From the NCBI GenBank assembly GCA_021204605.1, contig JAJPZD010000137.1, forward strand, positions 1 through 38,915: a stretch of 38,915 nt of DNA. The letters are read 5' to 3'. Below, piece by piece: positions 30,353 to 38,915 of this stretch; the stretch's first letter is position 1, and each line of letters opens with the position of its first letter. The DNA comes from Prevotella sp. (GTDB taxonomy: Bacteria; Bacteroidota; Bacteroidia; Bacteroidales; Bacteroidaceae). A program made the position numbers and the translations under genes. The notes under the pieces were generated by a model that had not been told where the DNA came from, did no database searches, and saw nothing but the letters and a program-made list of their open reading frames with translations.

Positions 30353-32848
30353 ATGAAAACACTGAAACGCTGCCTACCTGACGTGCTGGCAATACTATTG
30401 TTCGTAGTAATCTCTTTCGCATATTTCTTCCCAGCCGACATAGAAGGAAAGATACTATACCGTCACGACTCATCAGCGACCAAAGGGCTGCAACGGGAGA
30501 TGAACGAACATCGAGAAAAAACAGGAGAAACAACACGCTGGATAAACTCTATATTCAGTGGTATGCCGACTTACCAGACTGCACCTTCTTACAACAGTGA
30601 CCGTGGGGTAAACATGGCAACGAAAGTGTATCACCTCTTCTTGCCGGAAAACGTATGGTACATATTTGTCTATCTCTTAGGATTTTATATCTTATTGAGA
30701 GCTTTTGACTTCCGTCAGCACTTGGCCGCACTCGGAGCTATAATATGGGCGTTCTCGTCATATTTCTTTATTATCATAGCGGCAGGTCATATCTGGAAAG
30801 TCATGGCTTTGGCATACCTACCGCCAATGATAGCTGGAGTGGTATTGTCATTTCGTGGCAAATTCATTTGGGGGTTCATCGTTACGGCAATATTTACTGC
30901 ATTTGAAGTAGCAGCCAACCATGTGCAGATGACCTACTATTTTCTGTTTGTCATCCTGTTCATGGTAATAGCATTCTTCATCGACGCTATCAGGAAAAAA
31001 GAACTTGCACGGTTCTTAAAGGCTGTTGGGGTGTGTGCGGCAGGTGCAATTATAGGTATCTGCCTGAATATAAGCAACCTTTACCACACGTGGGAATATG
31101 GCCAGGAATCTATGAGGGGTAAGAGTGAACTGGTGAAACAGAACTCTGCCAACCAGACTAACAGTGGTTTGGAGCGTGATTATATTACGCAGTGGAGTTA
31201 TGGAATAGGGGAAACATGGACGCTGCTTGTACCGAACACCAAGGGCGGCGCATCTGTTCCGTTGGTAAACAATGAGACAGCCATGGAGCATGCCGACCCG
31301 AATTTCAGGCAGATTTATAGCCAGATATGGCAATATTGGGGTGAGCAGCCAGGCACAAGCGGTCCTGTATATGTGGGCGCATTCGTACTGATGCTGTTCA
31401 TTTTGGGAATATTTATAGTGAAAGGTCCTATGAAGTGGGCTCTGCTTGCCGCAACAATACTTTCTATATTGTTGTCGTGGGGTAAGAATTTCATGCCATT
31501 CACAGATTTCTTCCTCGACTATATTCCACTCTATTCCAAATTCCGCACTGTAGCGTCGATACTCGTTATAGCAGAGTTTACTATACCTTTGCTTGCAATG
31601 TTGGCGTTGAAAAGGATCGTCGATGAGCCGGACCTTCTTACAAAAAAAATTAAATTCGTATATATCAGTTTCATCCTCACAGGCGGTATAGCATTGCTTT
31701 TCGCACTGTTGCCAAACATATTCTTCTCTGATTTCATTTCTTCATCAGAGTTGCAGGCGATGAAAAACATACCTGCGGAATACCTCAACCCTCTCATGGC
31801 AAACCTTACGGAGATGCGCAAGGCGATTTTCACGGCAGACTGCTGGCGGTCGTTCTTCATTATTGTGATAGGCACTCTCTGCCTGTTGTTCTATAAGGCA
31901 AAGAAACTCCGGGCAGGTTATATGGTTGGCGCAATAATAATCCTCTGTCTTATCGACATGTGGCAAGTGAACAAACGCTATCTCAACGATGAGATGTTCG
32001 TGAACAAAAGCGAAAGAGACATGCCTATCGAGGCGACGAGCACCGACGAGTTTATCCTCAACGACACTACCGCCTTCCGCAGTTACCGTGTACTCAACCT
32101 ATCCACGAACACATTCAATGAGAACGAGACTGCTTATTATCACAACAGCATCGGAGGGTATCATGCAGCAAAACTGCGCCGCTATCAGGAGATGATAGAT
32201 GCTTATATCATACCGGAGATGCAGAAACTAATGCCTACTATTGTCGAAGTGGGCGGCGATATGGATAAGGTGAATGGCGACAGCATTTTCCCTATACTCA
32301 ATATGCTCAACACCAGATACTTCATCATTCCTTTGCAGGGTGGCAAGACAGTGCCATTGATGAACCCATATACATACGGCAACGCATGGTATGTTGACAA
32401 ACTGACATACACCGATAATGCAAATGATGAAATCGATGCCGTAGGCAAAATAAGCCTCCGCCATGAAGCTGTTGCCGACAGCAAGTTCAAGGATGTCTTA
32501 AAAGATACGCAACAGCAGGACAGTACATCAATAGTGAAACTCACGTCGTATGATTCCGACCAACTCATATTCGATGCCAACTCAACAAAGGGAGGAGTGA
32601 TAGTATTCTCTGACGTTTATTATCCCGGTTGGACAGCTACCGTTGACGGTGAGAAAGTGGAGATAGGGCGTGTTGACTACCTTCTCCGTGCTATCAATGT
32701 AGCACCGGGAAGTCATAAGGTCGAACTTGTATTCAAGCCCAAATCAATACAGACAACAGAGACAATCGCATACATAGCATACGCCGTTCTTATCATCGCA
32801 ATACTTTTTGTGATTTTCATTGAGACGAAAAAGCGCAGGAAAATGTAA
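30353..32848 (+). CDS. YfhO-family multispanning membrane protein
   Basis: This 831-residue protein opens with a membrane segment (DVLAILLFVVISFAYFFPA) and the family blocks YRHDSSATKGLQREMNEHRE and SIFSGMPTYQTAP in the first extracytoplasmic loop, followed by about a dozen hydrophobic segments (for example NVWYIFVYLLGFYILL, LGAIIWAFSSYFFIIIAAG, LFVILFMVIAFFI) and a last one at about 802-822. A soluble beta-rich region just before it (YYPGWTATVDGEKVEIGRVD) is typical. YfhO proteins have a GT-C glycosyltransferase-like fold; the B. subtilis member is linked to lipoteichoic acid glycosylation. The substrate in Bacteroidota is unknown. Followed after seven bases by fkp. Confidence 0.87.
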   Translation: MKTLKRCLPDVLAILLFVVISFAYFFPADIEGKILYRHDSSATKGLQREMNEHREKTGETTRWINSIFSGMPTYQTAPSYNSDRGVNMATKVYHLFLPENVWYIFVYLLGFYILLRAFDFRQHLAALGAIIWAFSSYFFIIIAAGHIWKVMALAYLPPMIAGVVLSFRGKFIWGFIVTAIFTAFEVAANHVQMTYYFLFVILFMVIAFFIDAIRKKELARFLKAVGVCAAGAIIGICLNISNLYHTWEYGQESMRGKSELVKQNSANQTNSGLERDYITQWSYGIGETWTLLVPNTKGGASVPLVNNETAMEHADPNFRQIYSQIWQYWGEQPGTSGPVYVGAFVLMLFILGIFIVKGPMKWALLAATILSILLSWGKNFMPFTDFFLDYIPLYSKFRTVASILVIAEFTIPLLAMLALKRIVDEPDLLTKKIKFVYISFILTGGIALLFALLPNIFFSDFISSSELQAMKNIPAEYLNPLMANLTEMRKAIFTADCWRSFFIIVIGTLCLLFYKAKKLRAGYMVGAIIILCLIDMWQVNKRYLNDEMFVNKSERDMPIEATSTDEFILNDTTAFRSYRVLNLSTNTFNENETAYYHNSIGGYHAAKLRRYQEMIDAYIIPEMQKLMPTIVEVGGDMDKVNGDSIFPILNMLNTRYFIIPLQGGKTVPLMNPYTYGNAWYVDKLTYTDNANDEIDAVGKISLRHEAVADSKFKDVLKDTQQQDSTSIVKLTSYDSDQLIFDANSTKGGVIVFSDVYYPGWTATVDGEKVEIGRVDYLLRAINVAPGSHKVELVFKPKSIQTTETIAYIAYAVLIIAILFVIFIETKKRRKM

Positions 32849-32855
32849 ACAGGCA

Positions 32856-35705
32856 ATGAAGAAAATAAAAAAGTTACTCTCCTTGCCCCCAAACCTTGTG
32901 AACTGTTTCCATGATGTAACGGGGTATAGCCATGAGGAATGGTTCTGCAACCACGATCCGATAGGTCATAAGCTCGGTTCAGGTGGCGGTTCCACTTGGC
33001 TTTTGGAGACATGCCATGCTCAGACGGCAGCAAGCATGGATTTTAACGAGTGGCTTGCAAGCGACAAGCGAGTGCTTCTTCATGCGGGTGGTCAGAGTCG
33101 TCGTCTCCCTGCATACGCTCCATCAGGCAAGGTGCTCACACCGATACCGGTATTCCGTTGGGAAAGAGGGCAGAAACTATCGCAAGACCTGCTGTCCTTG
33201 CAAGTGCCTCTTTATGAACAGATAATGGGCTATGCACCTGACAATATCCATACGATGATTGTCAGTGGCGACGTTTACATACGCTCCACGCAACCACTTC
33301 AGGAAATTCCCGTTGCCGACGTGATATGCTACGGACTGTGGCTCGGACCTGAAATAGCAAAAGATCATGGGGTGTTCGTATCTAAAAGCGATACCCCTTC
33401 GATTTTGGAGTGCATGATGCAGAAGCCGTCAGTGCAGACACTTGGCACACTGCTGAAAGACCATTTCTATCTCACTGACATTGGTATATGGCTATTCAGC
33501 GACAAAGCTATAACACTGTTGGCAGAGCGTTCACGGGAAAATGGAAAATTGAAAAAATATGACCTCTATTCGGATTTTGGTTGTACGCTCGGCACCAACC
33601 CGACAAAATACGACGAGGCACTTAATAGTCTGAAGGTTGTCGTATTGCCCTTGCCAGGTGGTGAGTTCTACCATTTCGGCACAAGTCATGAAATTATCTC
33701 CTCGACACTCGCCATCCAAAATCTCGTAAACGACCAGAGGGAAATAATGCACCACTCGCTTAAACCGCACCCTGCCATGTTCGTGCAGAATGCAAGGACG
33801 GAAACAGCAATAACAGAAGCCAACCAGAACCTTTGGATTGAGAACAGCCATGTGGGCAAGTCATGGTCATTGGCACACGAGAATATAATCACGGGAGTGC
33901 CAGAGAACAACTGGGCAATAAACCTGCGACCAGGTCAATGTGTTGACATTGTACCAATAGGAGAAAAGGAATATGCACTCCGTCCGTACGGATATAATGA
34001 TATGTTCCGTGGCAATCTGAACGATGAAAGCACTACATTCCTCGGACAGCCGTTTGTAGAGTGGGCAAAAGACCGTGATATTGGTATCAGTGATATTGAA
34101 GGAAATGCTGACCTGCAGACAGCGTGCATATTCCCGACATCAGAAAACATACAGGATATAGGCGTGATGTTAAGGTGGATGCTTTCTGAGCCCAACCTTT
34201 TGGAAGGGAAAAAGCTGTGGATAGAATGTCGGAAATTGAGTGCTGACAACATATCTGATATGGCAAATCTGATTAGATTAACCCACCAAAGGGAAATGTT
34301 CAGAGCAAACAGTTGGGAAGCGATAGCAAAAAACCATGAGCACAGTGTGTTCTATCAAGTGGATCTTGAGGATGCCGCACATGAATTTGCGCATCTATGC
34401 ATCGACGAGCCAGCGCTGATAAACGACAGCATGCCACTTCTCACACGCATACACGACTCTATGTTCCGCTCAGAACTGTCAAGGATTTGTGGCAAGGAAT
34501 ACACAAAAGCAGAGGATAAGGCATTCTCTTTGCTTCGTGATGGTCTCACCCAACAGGCAGTGGCGCAAAAGCAGTCTCCACGGATGTCTGTTTACAGCGA
34601 CCAGATAGTTTGGGGGCGCAGTCCTGTGCGTATTGACATAGCGGGCGGCTGGACCGACACCCCTCCATATTGTCTTATGGAAGGCGGCAGTGTGGTTAAC
34701 TTCGCCATCGAGCTGAACGGTCAGCCACCATTGCAGACATACATAAAACCATGCAAGGAATATCATATCATATTAAGAAGCATCGACCTCGGTGCGGTGG
34801 AAGAGGTTAATACATACGAACAACTTGCCGATTTCAACCATGTGGGCAGTCCGTTCTCTATCCCCAAAGCGGCATTGGTACTTGCCGGTTTTATGCCCGA
34901 CTACTGTTCGGAAACATACCTGACACTTGAAAGTCAACTGCGTTCATTCGGCTGCGGCATAGAACTCACCCTGTTGTCAGCAATTCCCGCTGGTAGCGGA
35001 CTTGGTACAAGCAGTATGCTTGCCGCGACGGTGTTAGGTGCATTAAACGACTTCTGCGGTCTTACTTGGGATAAAACGGAGATAGGGAACCGTACACTTG
35101 TTCTCGAACAACTACTCACCTCCGGTGGTGGCTGGCAAGACCAGTTTGGAGGAATTTTGCAGGGTGTAAAACTGTTGCAGACATCACGTGGCTTTGAACA
35201 AAGTCCTACAGTGCGCTGGTTGCCTACTGATTTATACACCCAACCGGAATATGCGCCCTGTCATCTGCTCTATTACACAGGAATAACGCGCACGGCGAAG
35301 AACATACTTGCGGAAATAGTGCGCCGCATGTTCCTGAATCAGAATTTTGAGATATGCCATTTGCGTGAGATGAAGCAACATTCAATAGACATGTACGAGG
35401 CTATCCAACGGGCTGATTTCAATAGAATGGGTTGTTTGGTCAGAAAGACATGGGAACAGAACCAGGCTATCGACAGAGGAACTAATCCAGATGATGTTCG
35501 CAAACTTACGGCACTCATAGATGACTATTGTCTTGGCTACAAACTTGCCGGTGCAGGTGGTGGCGGCTTCCTCTATATCATAGCGAAAGATACCGAAGCC
35601 TCTGCACGGATAAAACAGATCCTTAACGTCAACCGTCCGAATGTCAATGCCCGTTTTGTAGATATGACATTGAGTAATAAAGGGCTGCAAGTAAGTAGAA
35701 GCTAA
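32856..35705 (+). CDS. fkp: Bifunctional L-fucokinase / L-fucose-1-phosphate guanylyltransferase
   Basis: The ATG at 32856 gives 949 residues, equal to Bacteroides fragilis Fkp, and is preferred over the open frame from 32820, which overlaps the YfhO gene. The N-terminal half is a nucleotidyltransferase (HAGGQSRRLPAYAPSGK from about residue 76) that makes GDP-fucose; a linker with beta-helix character follows. The C-terminal GHMP kinase begins near 588 (RSPVRIDIAGGWTDTPPYC), with the ATP loop PAGSGLGTSS at 711-720 and the closing motif LAGAGGGGFLYI. It converts free fucose into GDP-fucose, used to decorate capsule and surface glycoproteins, a known Bacteroidales trait. Neighbours also concern the envelope. 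Confidence 0.95.
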   Translation: MKKIKKLLSLPPNLVNCFHDVTGYSHEEWFCNHDPIGHKLGSGGGSTWLLETCHAQTAASMDFNEWLASDKRVLLHAGGQSRRLPAYAPSGKVLTPIPVFRWERGQKLSQDLLSLQVPLYEQIMGYAPDNIHTMIVSGDVYIRSTQPLQEIPVADVICYGLWLGPEIAKDHGVFVSKSDTPSILECMMQKPSVQTLGTLLKDHFYLTDIGIWLFSDKAITLLAERSRENGKLKKYDLYSDFGCTLGTNPTKYDEALNSLKVVVLPLPGGEFYHFGTSHEIISSTLAIQNLVNDQREIMHHSLKPHPAMFVQNARTETAITEANQNLWIENSHVGKSWSLAHENIITGVPENNWAINLRPGQCVDIVPIGEKEYALRPYGYNDMFRGNLNDESTTFLGQPFVEWAKDRDIGISDIEGNADLQTACIFPTSENIQDIGVMLRWMLSEPNLLEGKKLWIECRKLSADNISDMANLIRLTHQREMFRANSWEAIAKNHEHSVFYQVDLEDAAHEFAHLCIDEPALINDSMPLLTRIHDSMFRSELSRICGKEYTKAEDKAFSLLRDGLTQQAVAQKQSPRMSVYSDQIVWGRSPVRIDIAGGWTDTPPYCLMEGGSVVNFAIELNGQPPLQTYIKPCKEYHIILRSIDLGAVEEVNTYEQLADFNHVGSPFSIPKAALVLAGFMPDYCSETYLTLESQLRSFGCGIELTLLSAIPAGSGLGTSSMLAATVLGALNDFCGLTWDKTEIGNRTLVLEQLLTSGGGWQDQFGGILQGVKLLQTSRGFEQSPTVRWLPTDLYTQPEYAPCHLLYYTGITRTAKNILAEIVRRMFLNQNFEICHLREMKQHSIDMYEAIQRADFNRMGCLVRKTWEQNQAIDRGTNPDDVRKLTALIDDYCLGYKLAGAGGGGFLYIIAKDTEASARIKQILNVNRPNVNARFVDMTLSNKGLQVSRS

Positions 35706-35748
35706 TATCTTATCTTAATTAGTTAAAGTTTTCATTTAAATAATAAGA

Positions 35749-36552
35749 ATGGAGTTCAGAACAAGGGTAAAGATAGACGAGCCTGGTTTCAAAATAGAGC
35801 CATGTGAGGAAATTCTTATTGTGGGCTCCTGTTTCGCCACAAACATAGGTCAACGTTTCAAGGAAGAAAAGTTCAGGGCAACAGTCAATCCCTTCGGTGT
35901 GATGTACAACCCTGCGAGCATTCTGCATACTGTGAGACGCACGCAGGATAAACCCCGTATAGCGTTGTTCACACTCGGTACAAACAGAGTCTATATCCTC
36001 AAAGAGACAGGCGAGATAGTTGACAACTGTGAGAAACGTCCTCAACGGCTATTTACGGAAAAAGAGCTTACCGTTGATGATTGTGCGGATTACCTTTCAG
36101 AGGCTATCGAAATTCTAATGGGAAGGCGACAAGATGTAAAGATAGTTATTACTGTCAGCCCTATACGCTATGCCAAATATGGTTTTCATGGCAGTGCATT
36201 GTCGAAAGCCATTCTTCTGCTTGCCATTGACAAATTGGAGAAACGCTACAACGACATAGTAAAATATTTCCCTGCATACGAAATAGTAAACGATGAGCTG
36301 CGCGACTACCGTTTCTATGCACCTGATATGCTCCATCCCTCACAGCAGGCCGTTGAATACATCTGGGAACAGTTTTCGGAAGTCTATCTTTCTGACAACG
36401 CCAAGCGTTTCATAGCAGAATGGAAACCCGTCAAAGAGGCATTAGGACATAAGCCATTCAATTCTGAATCGGAGGAATATAAGGCATTCATGCGAAAAAC
36501 AATGTTAAAAGTCGAAGCCTTGTCAAAAAAATATCCGAACTTTGCATTATAG
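35749..36552 (+). CDS. GSCFA-domain protein, shortened
   Basis: This 267-residue protein carries the name-giving motif at 26-30 (GSCFA), then TNIGQRFKEEKF and NPFGVMYNPASI, FTLGTNRVYILKETGEIVDNC, TVSPIRYAKYG, and the late block DELRDYRFYAPDMLHPSQQAV with His196. The family is SGNH-hydrolase-like (a serine block near the start and a late HP motif), probably acting on glycans or their esters, but not biochemically proven as far as I know. From memory, relatives have around 45 extra residues with a conserved W-H-S...F-S segment between about residues 62 and 72; here HTVRRTQDKPRIALFTLGT joins directly. It starts 43 bases after fkp and 10 bases before murF-alr. Confidence 0.82.
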   Translation: MEFRTRVKIDEPGFKIEPCEEILIVGSCFATNIGQRFKEEKFRATVNPFGVMYNPASILHTVRRTQDKPRIALFTLGTNRVYILKETGEIVDNCEKRPQRLFTEKELTVDDCADYLSEAIEILMGRRQDVKIVITVSPIRYAKYGFHGSALSKAILLLAIDKLEKRYNDIVKYFPAYEIVNDELRDYRFYAPDMLHPSQQAVEYIWEQFSEVYLSDNAKRFIAEWKPVKEALGHKPFNSESEEYKAFMRKTMLKVEALSKKYPNFAL

Positions 36553-36562
36553 GTTTTCTAAT

Positions 36563-38915
36563 ATGTACACAATAGAAAAAATAACTACTCTCATAGGCGC
36601 GCGGCGTTATGGCAGGGGCAACTGGAATGGAACTATCGGTTGGTTGCTTACAGACTCTCGCAGTCTTTGTTTTCCAGAGAATACCCTTTTCTTTGCCTTT
36701 CGTTCCAACCGTAATGACGGGCATAATTACATAGCAGACCTATATAGGCGTGGCGTGCGTTACTTTGTTGTGGAAACATTACCCGACAAACATCTCACCA
36801 TATTTCCAAATGCCTGTTTTCTAAAAGTACCATCGACACTGAAAGCCCTACAACGGCTTGCAGAGCGACATCGAGACGAGTTTGACATCCCTGTAATTGG
36901 TATCACGGGGAGCAACGGGAAGACAATAGTAAAAGAGTGGCTATATCAGATACTGTCTCCTTCAACTGTCGTTACACGCAGCCCTAAAAGTTACAATTCT
37001 CAAATCGGTGTACCTATTTCAGTATGGCTTCTCAACAGTGGAACGCAACTTGGTATTTTTGAGGCCGGTATCAGTCAGCCGGGCGAGATGGATGCGCTAC
37101 GCACTATCATACAACCTACTTTATGTGTTCTTACCAACATCGGCAATGCCCATCAGGAGAATTTCAGTTCATTGGAGCAGAAATGCCGTGAGAAAATGCT
37201 CTTATTACGAGACTCCACAGCAGTTGTATATCCATACGATGATGAGGTAATAAACAAGTGCCTTGAGCAAAGCAAATATAGTGGAGAACGGATTGCCTGG
37301 TCATTGAAATATAAAGAAGCATCTTTATTTGTCAGTTGTGTTGAGAAGGATGACACAGCCACCACTATCCATTATATCTATAAAGGAACGGGGGGCAGAT
37401 ATACCCTACCCTTTATCGATGAGGCTTCAATAGCCAACTCTATTACCTGCACGGCCGTTGCACTGCATCTCGGTATGTCAACAACGACATTGGCTGAAAG
37501 GATGAAAGCATTAGAGCCAGTCGCCATGCGCTTGGAGGTGAAAGAAGGCTTATACGGTTGTACGTTGATAAACGACTCATACAATTCCGACATCAACTCC
37601 ATAGACATCGCACTTGACTTCATGAACCGCCGACCTGACAATAAGGGGCGCAAGCGCACGCTGATATTGAGCGATATCTACCAGAGTGGTATTGACGCAA
37701 GAGCTTTATACAAAGAGGTTTCAGTACTTGCTGAAAAACGCAATGTGAACAAGTTTATTGGTATCGGCAATGAACTTGGTGATTGCGAGAGCGTTATAGA
37801 AATTGCGGATAAGCATTTTTTCGGCACTTGCGGGGATTTTATCAACAGTGATGTGTTCAAGAAGCTACATGATGAAATAATTTTGCTCAAAGGCTCCCGT
37901 AAGTTCAGTTTTGACCGAATTACCGAACTGTTGGAACAGAAAGTGCATGAGACGATATTGGAAGTCAACCTCAACGCCATAGTAGATAACCTGAACTACT
38001 ACCGTTCATTTCTAAAAACAGAGACAAAATTAGTATGCATGGTAAAGGCGGATGCATATGGCGCAGGGGCTGTGGAGGTGGCAAAGACACTGCAAGACCA
38101 TCGTGTGGATTACCTTGCTGTGGCTGTCGCTGATGAGGGCGTTACCCTTAGAGAGGCAGGTATCACTGGAAACATAATGATAATGAACCCGGAGATGACC
38201 TCCTTCAAGACGATGTTCGACTATAAGCTCGAACCGGAGGTTTACAGTTTCCGTATTCTCGATGCACTTGTCAAGGCGGCTCGCAGGGAAGGCATCACAG
38301 GCTATCCCGTACATATAAAGTTGGATACAGGCATGCACCGCCTCGGCTTCAATCCAGAGACAGACATTGACGAACTGATTAACAGGCTGAAACGTCAGAA
38401 TGCGATTATTCCTCGCTCTGTGTTCTCACATTTTGTCGGTTCTGACAGTGATGATTTCGACAATTTTTCAAATCTCCAGTTCGACTGTTTCTTAGAGGGC
38501 AGCGACAGGTTGCAGTCGGCCTTTAGCCATAAGATACTACGCCATATTGACAACTCCGCCGGTATAGGTCATTTTCCAGAGCGTCAACTTGATATGTGTC
38601 GTCTGGGTATCGGACTTTATGGCGTTAACAACAGGAGCAACACTATGCTCAGCACTGTCAGTACGTTGAAGACAACTATTCTGCAAATCAGACACGTCCC
38701 GAAAACAGAGACTGTCGGATACAGTCGAAAAGGAATACTCACAAGAGACAGCATCATCGGTGCGATACCTATCGGATATGCCGACGGACTGAACCGCCGT
38801 CTTGGTTGCGGCCGTTGCTACTGCTTGGTGAACGGCAAGAAAGCCCCTTACGTGGGCAATATCTGCATGGACGTGGCGATGATTGACCTTACGGACATCG
38901 ACTGCAAGGAGGGAG
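36563..38915 (+). CDS. Bifunctional MurF ligase / alanine racemase fusion, cut by the window end
   Basis: The frame is open from the ATG at 36563 to the window edge (784 codons), so the C-terminus is missing; family length is about 820-840. The MurF-like part (about 1-455) has TDSRSL, the ATP loop ITGSNGKT (114-121), the motif NSQIGVP, GISQPGEM, TNIGNAH and INDSYNSD, and would add D-Ala-D-Ala to the UDP-MurNAc-tripeptide. The racemase part begins at about 470 (EVNLNAIVDNLNYYR), has the PLP lysine Lys495 (MVKADAYGAG), LDTGMHRLGF and the catalytic tyrosine Tyr720 (VGYSRKG), and makes D-alanine. Fusing the supplier of D-Ala with a late ligase is common in Bacteroidota. It follows GSCFA after 10 bases. 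Confidence 0.93.
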   Translation, partial: MYTIEKITTLIGARRYGRGNWNGTIGWLLTDSRSLCFPENTLFFAFRSNRNDGHNYIADLYRRGVRYFVVETLPDKHLTIFPNACFLKVPSTLKALQRLAERHRDEFDIPVIGITGSNGKTIVKEWLYQILSPSTVVTRSPKSYNSQIGVPISVWLLNSGTQLGIFEAGISQPGEMDALRTIIQPTLCVLTNIGNAHQENFSSLEQKCREKMLLLRDSTAVVYPYDDEVINKCLEQSKYSGERIAWSLKYKEASLFVSCVEKDDTATTIHYIYKGTGGRYTLPFIDEASIANSITCTAVALHLGMSTTTLAERMKALEPVAMRLEVKEGLYGCTLINDSYNSDINSIDIALDFMNRRPDNKGRKRTLILSDIYQSGIDARALYKEVSVLAEKRNVNKFIGIGNELGDCESVIEIADKHFFGTCGDFINSDVFKKLHDEIILLKGSRKFSFDRITELLEQKVHETILEVNLNAIVDNLNYYRSFLKTETKLVCMVKADAYGAGAVEVAKTLQDHRVDYLAVAVADEGVTLREAGITGNIMIMNPEMTSFKTMFDYKLEPEVYSFRILDALVKAARREGITGYPVHIKLDTGMHRLGFNPETDIDELINRLKRQNAIIPRSVFSHFVGSDSDDFDNFSNLQFDCFLEGSDRLQSAFSHKILRHIDNSAGIGHFPERQLDMCRLGIGLYGVNNRSNTMLSTVSTLKTTILQIRHVPKTETVGYSRKGILTRDSIIGAIPIGYADGLNRRLGCGRCYCLVNGKKAPYVGNICMDVAMIDLTDIDCKEG

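Noticed and set aside
32820..32855. Upstream extension of fkp into the YfhO gene
   Set aside because: The ATG at 32856 gives the known Fkp length of 949 residues and a better fit to the family N-terminus.
36563..38915. MurF-alanine racemase fusion as a novel gene fusion
   Set aside because: This fusion is common in Bacteroidota; the missing end is only due to the window edge.

Overview
The window looks like chromosomal DNA of a Bacteroidota bacterium, order Bacteroidales, most likely a Prevotella/Segatella-like lineage. The evidence is the MurF-alanine racemase fusion, the bifunctional fucokinase/GDP-fucose pyrophosphorylase of exactly the Fkp length (949 aa), the nusB-yajC-ybbR-coaE-DUF5606 gene order, GSCFA and long acyl-CoA dehydratase activase proteins, and repeated TAnnTTTG promoter elements. 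The genus is an inference. No rRNA, tRNA, CRISPR array, transposase or integrase was seen.

Region A (1-6234) is an AT-rich run of seven co-directional, tightly spaced genes, nearly all with N-terminal export signals. They encode two unrecognised secreted proteins, a probable outer-membrane barrel whose start codon seems to be lost, a protein with a C-terminal TPR-like region, an Ig-like/SEL1-repeat protein, a papain-family (C1A) protease fused to a DUF4384-like domain, and an FKBP-type prolyl isomerase. The run may continue left of the window. It is the best candidate here for an undescribed exported system: a surface or periplasmic protease with a scaffold, a foldase and a barrel.

Region B (6361-10630) holds a UvrA-type ATPase (+) facing UDP-glucose 6-dehydrogenase (-). 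A long imperfect hairpin lies between them. Region C (10868-15586) is a housekeeping operon: nusB, yajC, ybbR, coaE, DUF5606, nth, DUF2461. It is followed by a carboxyltransferase of the OadA/PycB type (15711-17495) whose C-terminal biotinyl-like domain lacks the usual biotin lysine, then a strong bidirectional terminator and a convergent small outer-membrane barrel gene.

Region D (18558-24528) is a complete type I restriction-modification locus, hsdM-hsdS-hsdR, with a single AT-rich specificity gene. Region E (minus strand) is a 1400-residue acyl-CoA dehydratase activase-like protein (24572-28774) and an mtnN(pfs)-luxS operon (28912-30105), which detoxifies S-adenosylhomocysteine and makes AI-2. 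Region F (30353 to the right edge) reads rightward from a well-formed promoter: a YfhO-family membrane protein, Fkp, a shortened GSCFA protein and MurF-Alr, the last cut by the window end. This operon joins envelope glycan and peptidoglycan precursor functions.
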